Shown one piece after another: positions 24,652-33,264 of a stretch of 64,000 nucleotides of DNA. The DNA is from BPJU01 sp964425225 (GTDB lineage: Bacteria; Planctomycetota; Planctomycetia; Pirellulales; Pirellulaceae). Position 1 is the stretch's first letter, and each line of letters opens with the position of its first letter. Under the pieces are notes generated by a model. The model searched no databases, was not told where the DNA came from, and was given only the letters and a program-made list of their open reading frames with translations. The translations under genes were made by a program, and so were the position numbers. Where the stretch lies: NCBI GenBank assembly GCA_964425225.1, contig CAYRMD010000013.1:1-64000 (forward strand), in the 5' to 3' direction.

Positions 24652-27258
24652 CTACGGTAATGCCTCAAGCAGCGCTAGTAGATCGCTCCAATCTTGCAGT
24701 GTTAGAATGTGATAGTAACCGGTAGGCATTAACGATCCTGGGGCCGCGCGGCGCTCACTTATTTGTTCCACCGGCACCGCTGTTATAGCGCCGTCAGCCA
24801 GGAGGAAACGTTCTTCATTGGATTCGGTGGAGGGAAGCGAAATGCCGGTAAATATTTGTCCGTTTTCCAACGTGATGATCCACGGTGTGTAGGCCGGAGC
24901 GACTTCGCGAGCGGGGTCAGCGATCGAAAGGACAAGCTGCTTTCGCGACAGGCGCGACGCGATGCCGGTAAGGTCCGGTCCAAGAGAAGCTCCTCGCCCA
25001 CCCAGTCGGTGGCATGCCGAGCAGCGCACTCCATGGTGGCCGAAAAACAATCGCCAACCGCGGTTTGCGTCGCCGGAATGGGGTAGGCGTTCGAGCAGCT
25101 CGTCCAGTTGCTGCTCGCTCGGTGCGTCGGCTAAAGCGCTCGGTGCATTGGGTGAGCCGAGGGCGCGTCGTGCGGCGTCGGCCAGCGGAGGATTGTCAGC
25201 CCATTGCGCCCATTGGCGCAGCGTGCCCACAAAAGCTTTGCTGCGGCCTTCTAGCCCCATGATAGCGTCAGCACGTTCCTGGACATCCCGATTCTCTTCT
25301 TGAGCCAAGCGGATCAAGATCTTGGTTGGGTTGCCGATAGAGCGCAAGGCAAGCGTTCGGATTGCTTCGCGTCGCAAAAGCGCGTGCGAGCTGTACGCCC
25401 ACCTTTCTAGTTGGCGCGAATCCAGTCGCGGTTCGTTTGGATCCAGTAAACGCAACGCCATCGCGCGTAGTTCGTCCGAAGTGGATGACTCGCGAAGCGC
25501 TCGCAAGCCATACTCTTGATACGACGGCTCGCCCTTTAACGATACTTTCTGCTCGTCCAGCCATTCGAAAGTTGCTAAAAGCGCCTGGAAAAGCTCTGGT
25601 GACAGTCGTGGGTCGAGGAGCATGGCTTCGAGCATCGGGCGCAATTCCTTGCGGCCGAGCTCCGCCACCAACCGCACTGCCCCTAGCCGTACGTCTGTAT
25701 CCGGATCGGCCAGCGCAGCACGCAACCACATCGAAGACGGCTCCTTGCCGTGCAAGGACATCCAACGGGCTTGTTGCAAGCGAGCGATCTTCCATTCTTT
25801 TGGTACGTTCTCTTCCCAGGGAGGTATGTCGTTAAATTGAACTAGGTCACTCCATACGGCAGCCTGGCGCAAGCCGACGTCGGCTGAGCGGATGGCGTCC
25901 ACGAACTCGGTTTCGTTAAGGGGCTGTCCCTGCTCAGCCGCCTTGAGCCATTGCATGGCTCGTGATTCTTCGGGTGTTGGCGGTGGCAAGTGATCAGATA
26001 CACTATTGCCGGCGAGCGCATCTTGGAACGGATGCGGCTCAGTGAAAACCACCCGCCAGATACGGCCCCGGCCGTGGACCGGATAGCTCTTGTCTACCCA
26101 ATCCGTAATAAAGAGCTCACCGCTTGGGGATAATGCAAAGTCGACCGGCCGGAACTGGTGGTCGCCCTGCACGACGATCTGGCGATGCGCGCCGAACCAC
26201 GCGCCGTGCGGAATGAGGCGATACGTTTCGATGCGGTTATCTCCCCAACTGGTTACCCACAGCCGACCGGCTAGCGGCAAAACTGCGCACGGGGCTTCGC
26301 CCGTACCGGCCACCATCGGCAACGTGCCCGGTAATTGACCGTTCCAAGCCTGTAGCGGGTGGCGTCCGGTGCGACCGTAACGGAATTGGTAACCATAATC
26401 ACCACCGGGCAGTACGCGATGCAAGCGACACGGAGGGCTGGCGTCCGGGTCGTTATCCACAGCCCAGATACGTCCATACTCGTCGACATGGATGCCAAAC
26501 GGGTTCCAAAACCCGGTTGCGATTTGCTCTAGCTGTCGACCCTCTCTTGTCACGCGGTAGATATTGCCCCCTTCTCCTTGACCGGTACGTTGCGTGCCAT
26601 CGCGCGCCACCAGCGTGTAAGGCTCCCCCAGGTTCTCTCCCAGTCCAAAATAGAGATAGCCCATCGAGTCGAATGCCAGACCACACAACCCGTTATGCGG
26701 ATAGTTGCCGGGAGTTTTCAATTCCACTAAGTGTTCGATCGTTTCGGCCACGTCGTCGTGGTCCAAATCCGCGATACGAAAGATCTCCATCCGCGTGGCC
26801 ACATAGATCCAAGGAGCCGGCCCTCGGCGTAGACTCATCGTGGCATGACTGCCTTCCCAAAACGTGCGGATGCGATCCGCGCGTCCGTCTCGGTCGGTAT
26901 CCTCCAGGATGCGCAAGCGGTCCACGCCAGGGCCCCCATAGTCTGGTGGCGGAAAATGTGTGTGGCATTCCACCACGATAAGCCGCCCTCGGTGGTCAAA
27001 CGTAGCGGCTATGGGAGTGACAATCTGCGGATGCTCAGCAAATAAGTGGAGCGCAACGTGCGGGACAAGTACCCGAGGCGGCCCGGCTGGCAACGATCGA
27101 TCCAGCAACAGCGTACCGGAAAGACTTACAAGCAGCGCGAGCCACCGCATCGCGTCGCTGAAAATGGGCCGCCGTGGACCTTTGGCTCGATGTGACGAAC
27201 GTTTCTTGCCCCAACCACCCACAGCCCGGTCCGGATATGCCACTTGCCGTATCGACAT
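24652..27258 (-). CDS. PVC-type heme-binding dehydrogenase-like protein
   Basis: The 868-residue protein belongs to the planctomycete membrane-bound dehydrogenase family (TIGR02604 N-terminal, TIGR02603 C-terminal). A hydrophobic N-terminal segment (residues 39-52) suggests export. The N-terminal half is a propeller with NHGLCG-like NPFGIHVDEYGRIWAVDND; the middle is HEAT-like helices (ALADPDTDVRLGAVRLVAELG); the C-terminus is a c-type heme domain with CSACH at 746-750 and a likely methionine ligand at M844 (PGSLMPTG). AAGGGA precedes the ATG at 27258; an ATG at 27150 is an alternative. The start lies within the overlong M50 frame of the upstream gene. Confidence 0.85.
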   Translation of the reverse strand: MSIRQVAYPDRAVGGWGKKRSSHRAKGPRRPIFSDAMRWLALLVSLSGTLLLDRSLPAGPPRVLVPHVALHLFAEHPQIVTPIAATFDHRGRLIVVECHTHFPPPDYGGPGVDRLRILEDTDRDGRADRIRTFWEGSHATMSLRRGPAPWIYVATRMEIFRIADLDHDDVAETIEHLVELKTPGNYPHNGLCGLAFDSMGYLYFGLGENLGEPYTLVARDGTQRTGQGEGGNIYRVTREGRQLEQIATGFWNPFGIHVDEYGRIWAVDNDPDASPPCRLHRVLPGGDYGYQFRYGRTGRHPLQAWNGQLPGTLPMVAGTGEAPCAVLPLAGRLWVTSWGDNRIETYRLIPHGAWFGAHRQIVVQGDHQFRPVDFALSPSGELFITDWVDKSYPVHGRGRIWRVVFTEPHPFQDALAGNSVSDHLPPPTPEESRAMQWLKAAEQGQPLNETEFVDAIRSADVGLRQAAVWSDLVQFNDIPPWEENVPKEWKIARLQQARWMSLHGKEPSSMWLRAALADPDTDVRLGAVRLVAELGRKELRPMLEAMLLDPRLSPELFQALLATFEWLDEQKVSLKGEPSYQEYGLRALRESSTSDELRAMALRLLDPNEPRLDSRQLERWAYSSHALLRREAIRTLALRSIGNPTKILIRLAQEENRDVQERADAIMGLEGRSKAFVGTLRQWAQWADNPPLADAARRALGSPNAPSALADAPSEQQLDELLERLPHSGDANRGWRLFFGHHGVRCSACHRLGGRGASLGPDLTGIASRLSRKQLVLSIADPAREVAPAYTPWIITLENGQIFTGISLPSTESNEERFLLADGAITAVPVEQISERRAAPGSLMPTGYYHILTLQDWSDLLALLEALP

Positions 27259-28399
27259 AATCTGTCCCTTCGCCTAACCATCGACCCGGATGGCTTAACA
27301 CGTGCGCCTGCCTGTCCCCCATGGACCCGATGGTCCACGGCACGCCCCGAAGAGTAGTCTGTAAAGCGGGTTGCGACCTAGACCACTCCACTGGTCGTAG
27401 CGGATGGAGCGGCAAGCACAAGATGGGGATCGTCAACGACAAGATACCCAAAACCGCCCGCCAGAGTCCAATGGGGATAGAGTCATCACGGGTTGGGGGA
27501 TGGTACGGTCCAATTACAAGAACCAGTAACGCCATCACCAGCCAAGGTGAAGGCTCCCGTCGTGCTGCCAAACTCCATACCACGTGGAAGCCCACAGCCA
27601 GCAGAATGCCTCGCGCAACCCAATAGGATCGACGTCCCAAGAGACAATAGATCACATGTCCGCCGTCTAATTGGCTGATCGGTATCATGTTCAATCCGGT
27701 GATCAAAAAACCTACCCACCCAGCCAAAAACAGCGGATTGCCTTGCAAGTGACCCAACCAGAAGGCATCGTAGTGGTCGATGTTTTCAGGCGCGACGCAC
27801 TGGAGGATTAACCAGATACCTATGGGCATGCCTAAGGCATATCCACCTTTCCCGTTATTGATGGCCAATTCTAAGTGGGCCGCCGCATAAAACATCAGCG
27901 GCACTGCCACGATAAGACCGGCGATCGGACCGGCTAAACCGATGTCGAAAATCTGTTTGCGGTTCGCCAAGCGCCCGTCCACGCTGATCACCGCGCCCAA
28001 AGTGCCGATCGGAGTGATGGGAAGCGGCAGAAAATAGGGAAACGAGGCCGGTACGCGATAGGCGACCGTCATAAGGAAATGTCCCATTTCATGGGCAAAA
28101 AGAATTCCGAGCAGTGCCGCCATGTAAATAAGACCATCGCGATATCGCTCTACAATAACTTTACGAACTGGTAACAAGCTGTCACTCTGGAGGCTGGTTT
28201 CCAGATACTGCAATGGCTCAAGGCTGGCGCCGACCCAAAAAGTCGATAGGCACGTAAGAGCAAAGAGCGTTAACGGGAGCACGACGCGCCGCCGCGGCAT
28301 CGGACGCAAACGAGATCCGCCATCCATTCCGTCCAGTGCAAGGTCGCTCGTCTGGCGGTCGCGATGCACAATATCCGGCTTAAAAGGCTCGCTGTCCAT
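27035..28399 (-). CDS. M50 (S2P-like) membrane zinc protease, overlong tail
   Basis: A site-2-protease-family polytopic membrane protein. The zinc motif HEMGH lies near residue 104 and the second motif QLDGGH near 228; between them are several membrane segments including GPIAGLIVAVPLMFYAAAHLELA. The family cleaves membrane proteins in the bilayer. The recognised part ends around LPLHPLRPVEW near 27390; the frame then continues about 115 codons with no similarity and overlaps the start of the next gene by up to 224 bases, so the native stop seems lost or a frameshift has occurred. The start at 28399 (GGGAG 12 bases upstream) is preferred to the GTG at 28432, but is uncertain. Confidence 0.8.
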   Translation of the reverse strand: MDSEPFKPDIVHRDRQTSDLALDGMDGGSRLRPMPRRRVVLPLTLFALTCLSTFWVGASLEPLQYLETSLQSDSLLPVRKVIVERYRDGLIYMAALLGILFAHEMGHFLMTVAYRVPASFPYFLPLPITPIGTLGAVISVDGRLANRKQIFDIGLAGPIAGLIVAVPLMFYAAAHLELAINNGKGGYALGMPIGIWLILQCVAPENIDHYDAFWLGHLQGNPLFLAGWVGFLITGLNMIPISQLDGGHVIYCLLGRRSYWVARGILLAVGFHVVWSLAARREPSPWLVMALLVLVIGPYHPPTRDDSIPIGLWRAVLGILSLTIPILCLPLHPLRPVEWSRSQPALQTTLRGVPWTIGSMGDRQAHVLSHPGRWLGEGTDYVDTASGISGPGCGWLGQETFVTSSQRSTAAHFQRRDAVARAACKSFRYAVAGSIVASRAASGTCPARCAPLIC

Positions 28400-28879
28400 C
28401 GACCGGCTCGTCTCCCAAAATCTATAAGTCACGCGTCGAACATGGCATATGAAAACATACCATAGTCTCTATTTTGCGTGGAACCAACTAGAGCGTTGCG
28501 CAAAGCCTATCCGTAAATTGGCTCTGATTGCCGCACGATCCATAGCCCTTTTGAAAAAGTGACCAATGGTTGGCAAGACTACCTGCCGATAACACAAGGA
28601 TCATCAGCCGTTCTACTTACGCCTGTAGCACGATACGTTATGTGACATCGCCCGTGCCCAACTCGGATTTTGACCAGCAAATGCGTCGAATGCTGTGGAA
28701 AAGTGCCACCGGCGTTCAATAAGAAAAAACGGCTGTCCCAGCGGCGTACTTGCAACAGGCGTCGCGCTTTGGAACCTAACCTTACAGTGGGTTGTGTTCG
28801 CGTTGTCCATGGGCCTCGTCCGAAGAACCCGCCGGTTTTTGGAAGGCTCGAAACGGGTTACCGAATCCGTCGCCGCGGG

Positions 28880-29490
28880 TGAGGATTTCCTTTCGGAAAC
28901 CTGACGTGGTGCCGCTCGGTAGCGGTACGTTTGCTAGCGTCTCGAACCACCTTATACAACTTTCACTGCTGGCAGGTCTGCACCGATAGCGTGTGGCCCG
29001 TTGGCAAGTTATACGAGAGCCTTTCATGCGCCCGTTTCGAGCACGGTCCAAATGGGCGCCCTACGCAGCGAGATGTTCTAACGCTGCCCGGCTACCTGAG
29101 ATGAAGGTGCCAAACAATACTATGCTGATAAACATGGTCAAAAACTGAGGAGGGTGGCACCGGGCCCGGGGACAGGCTCGTAGGACTCGGGGACAGGCCC
29201 TCCGATCGTTGAATCAAGTAAGTTGCGCTTAATGACAAAAGTTGGGAAAAAAGGCAGACTGATAGCTTTAGAGGATAATGGCAGACTGGAAAAGAGTTTC
29301 GCCCAAGCCGCTGTAATTTGTCGTGAAACGCCCTTGGTCGGCGGATTGCTCAGCGTATTGGTGCCGAGCCGACTTAGGCGACGGGGAAAGGCGCGTTGCC
29401 GTTATTACGTGCTGTCGATCGGAACACGATTTTTTTGCAGGTGTTGCTAGTTCGACGTGCGTGAAGCGACGTGACCGGCTTCAATGGGGC
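28880..29490. repeat. Degenerate long intergenic repeat, copy A
   Basis: Three segments occur in the same order and spacing here and at 56450-57085. They are a TTTCGGAAAnCT...GGTAGCGGT segment near 28888-28925, the G-rich element at 29150-29206, and CTGTCGnTCGGAACACG with TTGCTAG and AGCGACGTGACnGGC near 29412-29482. The spacing between the second and third is about 265 bases in both copies. The relation was read by eye and the bases between are only loosely alike. Confidence 0.5.
29150..29206. repeat. G-rich REP-like element, copy A
   Basis: GAGGGTGGCACCGGGCCC followed by two GGGGACAGGC units. The same start, GAGGGTGGCACCG-GCC-GGGGAC-GGCTC, occurs at 56733-56791, where it can fold as GGTGGC...GAGCC against GGGCTC...GCCACC. 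It resembles short palindromic repeats mobilised by Y1-type transposases, but no such gene is in the window. Confidence 0.5.
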
Positions 29491-29887
29491 ACACGGTCGA
29501 CGAGCCTACTTACTTCGTCCGATGGCAGCCGATGCACATGTCCAGCCGGGGATGTCGCCGGTGATGGCCTATCTATGCATTTGACGCGCGCACGTTCTTT
29601 GCGCAGTATCACGTGGGTGCGGTGGAAGGTTCAAGCGGTACCGGAGCCAGTGCTCGGTCAGAAAGGTGATACGTTGTAGGCCGAAGGTGGCTGAGATATG
29701 CACATTTTTTTCGACGCTCGGCACGGGCTTAGGAGCGGCTCGGTGTGTCTGTCAAAAGCGAAACAGTAGGGCAGCTTGGCGATGGCTCGCCTTGTGTGTT
29801 CTGCGTTCAACCATGTAAGCACACGGGCTGAAGCGAGCGTTGTGACAGGTCTGGAGAACGGGGTCGCGCAGATGAGGAAGCGCAGGA

Positions 29888-30739
29888 ATGCATAAGCGAG
29901 CTACCGGCTATGGCTGGGTAGTGTTGGCGGCCGTGATGTGGAGCACCAGCGGGTTTTTTGCCAAGGCCCCTGTTTTTGAGGGTTGGCCTGGCGCAGTACT
30001 GGCGTTTTGGCGCGCGTTATTTGCCATCTTCCTGCTGGTGCTGTGTGTTCGCCGGCTGAGTTGGTCGTGGGGACTGGTGCCGATGGTGATCATTTTCGCT
30101 CTGATGAATGCTACGTATTTGATGACGATGGAGCGAACGGAGGCGTCCGTAGCCATTTGGCTGCAGAATACGGCTCCGGCCTGGGTGTTCTTGTTTGGGA
30201 TCGGCCTGCTACGCGAACCGGTCGAGCGGCGCGATTGGCTCATGCTGGTTCTTTGTGGCGCTGGGGTCGGGCTTATTGTACAGCACCAGGTGCGGCAAGC
30301 GGCGCCGAATGCGGTGTGGCTTGGATTGGCTTCCGGCGCTCTTTACGGCGGCGTGATCCTGTCGTTACGACGCTTAAGAAACCATGAACCAGCGTTTCTC
30401 GTGGCGCTGAACCACGTGGGAACTAGCCTCTTACTGTTTCCCGTGGCGTGGACGTCTGGCTATTGGCCCCAGGGCATTCAATGGCTCTATTTAACCGCTT
30501 TCGGCATGCTCCAGCTAGGAGCTCCCTATTTGTTCTTGGCACGCGGGTTGCAAACCGTGCCCAGCCATCAAGCTTCGTTGTTGACCCTGATCGAGCCGTT
30601 GCTGGTACCCGTGTGGGTCTTTCTTGCGTGGGGCCGGCATCCATCCTATCAGCCACCGTCTATCTGGACGATCATCGGTGGGTTGTTCATCATAACGGGT
30701 TTAGCATACCGCCATTGGGTCAACCGTCGGTCGGCATGA
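29888..30739 (+). CDS. EamA-domain (DMT) transporter
   Basis: A ten-helix drug/metabolite-family permease of 283 residues with two EamA repeats. The first repeat opens with YGWVVLAAVMWSTSGFFAKAP and includes the family helix-4 pattern (ASVAIWLQNTAPAWVFLFGIGLLREP). The second repeat repeats it with GLQTVPSHQASLLTLIEPLLVPVWVFLAWG. Substrates in the family range from amino acids to nucleotide sugars and cannot be told here. AGGAA precedes the ATG. The next gene follows after 39 bases in the same direction, so the two may be co-transcribed. Confidence 0.88.
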   Translation: MHKRATGYGWVVLAAVMWSTSGFFAKAPVFEGWPGAVLAFWRALFAIFLLVLCVRRLSWSWGLVPMVIIFALMNATYLMTMERTEASVAIWLQNTAPAWVFLFGIGLLREPVERRDWLMLVLCGAGVGLIVQHQVRQAAPNAVWLGLASGALYGGVILSLRRLRNHEPAFLVALNHVGTSLLLFPVAWTSGYWPQGIQWLYLTAFGMLQLGAPYLFLARGLQTVPSHQASLLTLIEPLLVPVWVFLAWGRHPSYQPPSIWTIIGGLFIITGLAYRHWVNRRSA

Positions 30740-30778
30740 GGATTTTACAACGAAGAAACCACTCTCTGAGTCGTAGCT

Positions 30779-32410
30779 ATGCGTGGGGACCAAATACAGT
30801 ATGACGTGATTGTCATCGGCGGGGGACATAATGGACTGGTCTGCGCTGCCTATTTGGCGCGTGCCGGAAAACGCGTGTGTGTCCTGGAACGTCGTGACGT
30901 GCTGGGTGGATGTGCTGTAACCGAGTCGTTATGGCCCGGATATCGCGTTTCGACAGCCGCATACGTCATCAGCTTGTTTTTGCCAGAAATCATTCGCGAA
31001 TTGCGGTTAGAACACTACGGCTTACGCATCTTGTTACGCAATCCGTCCTCGTTTACTCCCCTATTGGACGGCCGGTACCTGTTGATGGGACCGGATGAGC
31101 AAGCGACGTGCGGCGAGATAGCGAAGTTTAGCCGCAAGGATGCCGAGGCGTATCCTCGATATCAGCAGTTCTTGGAGCGAGTGGCCGACACGATAGAGCC
31201 GCTTTTGATGCAACCGGCACCCGATCCGTTTCCGGTACCTGGCCGATGGCGATCGATCTCGTTGCGCAAAAGGCTTCGTGATGCGCAGATGTTGTGGCGC
31301 TGGTACCAAGCGTTGGGGCAATTAGAAGAACAGTTGCCCGAGGCAATGGAATTGTTATTGGGAGCCGCGCGACCGTTTTTGGAGCGTTGGTTCGAAAGTG
31401 AAGTCGTGCGAGCTACGCTGGCAACAGACGGCATCATTGGCGCGTTTGCCTCGCCATCGGCTCCCGGTACTGCATACGTGCTGTTGCACCACGTCATGGG
31501 CCGAGCTACCGGTGTTCGGGGTGTGTGGGGATATGTTCAGGGTGGCATGGGGGGACTGGCAGAGGCTTTAGCTCGTGCCTGTGCCGACTTGAAAGTTGAT
31601 GTTTTCCGGGAAGCCGAAGTTACCCGGATTCTTGTCGATAACGATAAAGTCGTAGGTGTGGCGCTAGCAGACCATCGAGTACTCCGGGCACCGGTGGTCG
31701 CTTCCAGTGTCGATGCCTCGTGGACGTTTTGTAAATTTCTGCCGGCCGAAGCGCTACCTGCCGAGTTCCTTCAAGCCATCCGGCGGATCGATTATTCGTC
31801 GGCGTCCGCGAAGATCAACTTGGCACTTGCTGAACCCCCTCAATTTCGGTGTTGGCCCGGCCGTGGCATGGGACCACACTTATGCGGAACCATTCATATT
31901 GCGCCGACCATGGATTACATCGAACAGGCTTATGCTGATGCACGTGCTGGTTGGCCAAGCAGCGAACCGATTTTGGAAATCACCCTCCCGACCAGCCTGG
32001 ACACCTCGCTGGCTCCCGCCGGTAAACACGTTATGTCCATTTTTGTTCAATACGCACCGTATCGACTGAGTAGTCGTTCTTGGGACGAAATCAAGGAAGA
32101 TTTTGCCGATCGCTGCCTGGAGTTGCTGGGGCGATACGCTCCGAATGTGCCTGGTGCTGTCGAATACCGACAGGTATTGAGCCCATTGGATCTGGAACGT
32201 ACGTTTCGCTTGACGGGCGGAAACATCATGCAAGGGGCCATGAGTCTACATCAGATGTTTTTCTTGCGACCCGTGCTCGGTTTTGCCGACTACCGTACGC
32301 CGATTGTGGGTTTATATCTTTGTGGTGCCGCAGCGCATCCGGGCGGCGGAGTTATGGGTGCGGCAGGCCGTAATGCGGCGGGTCAGATTTTACGAGATTT
32401 TCCGGCGTAG
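30779..32410 (+). CDS. PYROXD2-like FAD-dependent oxidoreductase
   Basis: The 543-residue protein begins with a Rossmann FAD-binding motif, DVIVIGGGHNGLVCAAYLARAG with the E of VLERR closing it, then GGCAVTESLWPGYRVSTAAYV. The C-terminus has the second dinucleotide-side motif YLCGAAAHPGGGVMGAAGRNAA. These are marks of phytoene-desaturase-like proteins of the PYROXD2 branch, found in many bacteria and mitochondria, with no agreed substrate. It is not a carotenoid gene by context. The ATG at 30779 has only a weak ribosome site. It follows the EamA gene closely and is followed after about 100 bases by an unknown conserved gene. Confidence 0.85.
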   Translation: MRGDQIQYDVIVIGGGHNGLVCAAYLARAGKRVCVLERRDVLGGCAVTESLWPGYRVSTAAYVISLFLPEIIRELRLEHYGLRILLRNPSSFTPLLDGRYLLMGPDEQATCGEIAKFSRKDAEAYPRYQQFLERVADTIEPLLMQPAPDPFPVPGRWRSISLRKRLRDAQMLWRWYQALGQLEEQLPEAMELLLGAARPFLERWFESEVVRATLATDGIIGAFASPSAPGTAYVLLHHVMGRATGVRGVWGYVQGGMGGLAEALARACADLKVDVFREAEVTRILVDNDKVVGVALADHRVLRAPVVASSVDASWTFCKFLPAEALPAEFLQAIRRIDYSSASAKINLALAEPPQFRCWPGRGMGPHLCGTIHIAPTMDYIEQAYADARAGWPSSEPILEITLPTSLDTSLAPAGKHVMSIFVQYAPYRLSSRSWDEIKEDFADRCLELLGRYAPNVPGAVEYRQVLSPLDLERTFRLTGGNIMQGAMSLHQMFFLRPVLGFADYRTPIVGLYLCGAAAHPGGGVMGAAGRNAAGQILRDFPA

Positions 32411-32511
32411 ACACAACGGGGCCGGAAACCTGGAATCAGCAGTGGGATTGCGTCACAATAGAAAAGATGGGTGATCGTTTTTGGGTATCAAAGCGGGTGG
32501 AGTTCGGTTGA

Positions 32512-33162
32512 ATGACGCCGCTTCCCCTGTTGGAACCGCAGCGGGTTGCAGCCTATCCGAAAGCCGTACGCAAATTGATTCAGGCAGCGGACCGGTACGA
32601 ATATGGTCCGGGAGTTCCTCGTCTGGCGGTGCGCGCGGCGCTTGAAGAACTCGATTCACGGCAGATTGTGGGTCAAAAACTCCTGGATGAGACAGCCGCC
32701 CGTGCTTGCCTTGCCGGATTGTGGCTCCTGCATAACTTCCTGGATGAATCCCATAAGATCAGCCAAACCATCCACGACACGAACGGTAGTTTTTGGCATG
32801 GGATTATGCATCGTCGCGAGCCGGATTACGAGAATGCCAAATACTGGTTCCGCAGCGTTGGATCGCACCCAGTGCTTGAACAATTGGCGGGTCGCTTGAT
32901 CCAATGGCATGAGACGGACAACCTGGCCGAACAAATGCGCGTACATGCCACGGGTACAGCTTTGCCTCCAGCCGATGCGCTTCAAAACCTAGCGCAGTGC
33001 GTGGTACGCCGATCGACATTCGATCCGCTGGCCTTTGTGGACGTTTGTCAGCGTGCAGCGCAAACCCACAGTATGTGGCAAGCCTGGTGCCGATGGGTCA
33101 GTTGGTTAGAATGGCAACTGTTGTTCGATCATTGTTACCAACAGGCTGTCGGCTGTGGGTAA
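32512..33162 (+). CDS. Conserved protein of unknown function
   Basis: A 216-residue soluble, mostly helical protein with no signal peptide. The middle carries a strongly patterned stretch, LWLLHNFLDESHKISQTIH, then GSFWHGIMHRREPDYENAKYWFRSVGSHPV. I recall this pattern from other planctomycete and bacterial genomes, always unnamed. The histidines and acids (HNFLDESH, WHGIMHRREPD) could bind a metal, but this is a guess. GGAG precedes the ATG by about nine bases. It sits between the PYROXD2-like gene and the S1 gene in the same direction. Confidence 0.8.
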   Translation: MTPLPLLEPQRVAAYPKAVRKLIQAADRYEYGPGVPRLAVRAALEELDSRQIVGQKLLDETAARACLAGLWLLHNFLDESHKISQTIHDTNGSFWHGIMHRREPDYENAKYWFRSVGSHPVLEQLAGRLIQWHETDNLAEQMRVHATGTALPPADALQNLAQCVVRRSTFDPLAFVDVCQRAAQTHSMWQAWCRWVSWLEWQLLFDHCYQQAVGCG

Positions 33163-33264
33163 ACAAAAATCGGTTTCCCGATAGGCAGAGCCTTCGGTCC
33201 AGCGTACCATGGAAGGAGCGGTCTAAGAAAAGTGTGCGTTATTAGGTGTATCGAGTTTTATAGT

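Larger units (their letters stand above)
28400..29887. other. Repeat-bearing gene-free island A
   Basis: Nearly 1.5 kb with no gene I can support. It holds a degenerate block (about 28880-29490) resembling 56450-57085 in order and spacing, including a G-rich REP-like element at 29150-29206 and a CTGTCG-TCGGAACACG segment near 29412-29430. The short frames in it (for example 29223-29450) have no start signal or family. Confidence 0.6.

Noticed and set aside
29223..29450. 75-codon plus-strand frame inside island A
   Set aside because: It lies in the degenerate repeat block and is not conserved as a frame in the second copy.
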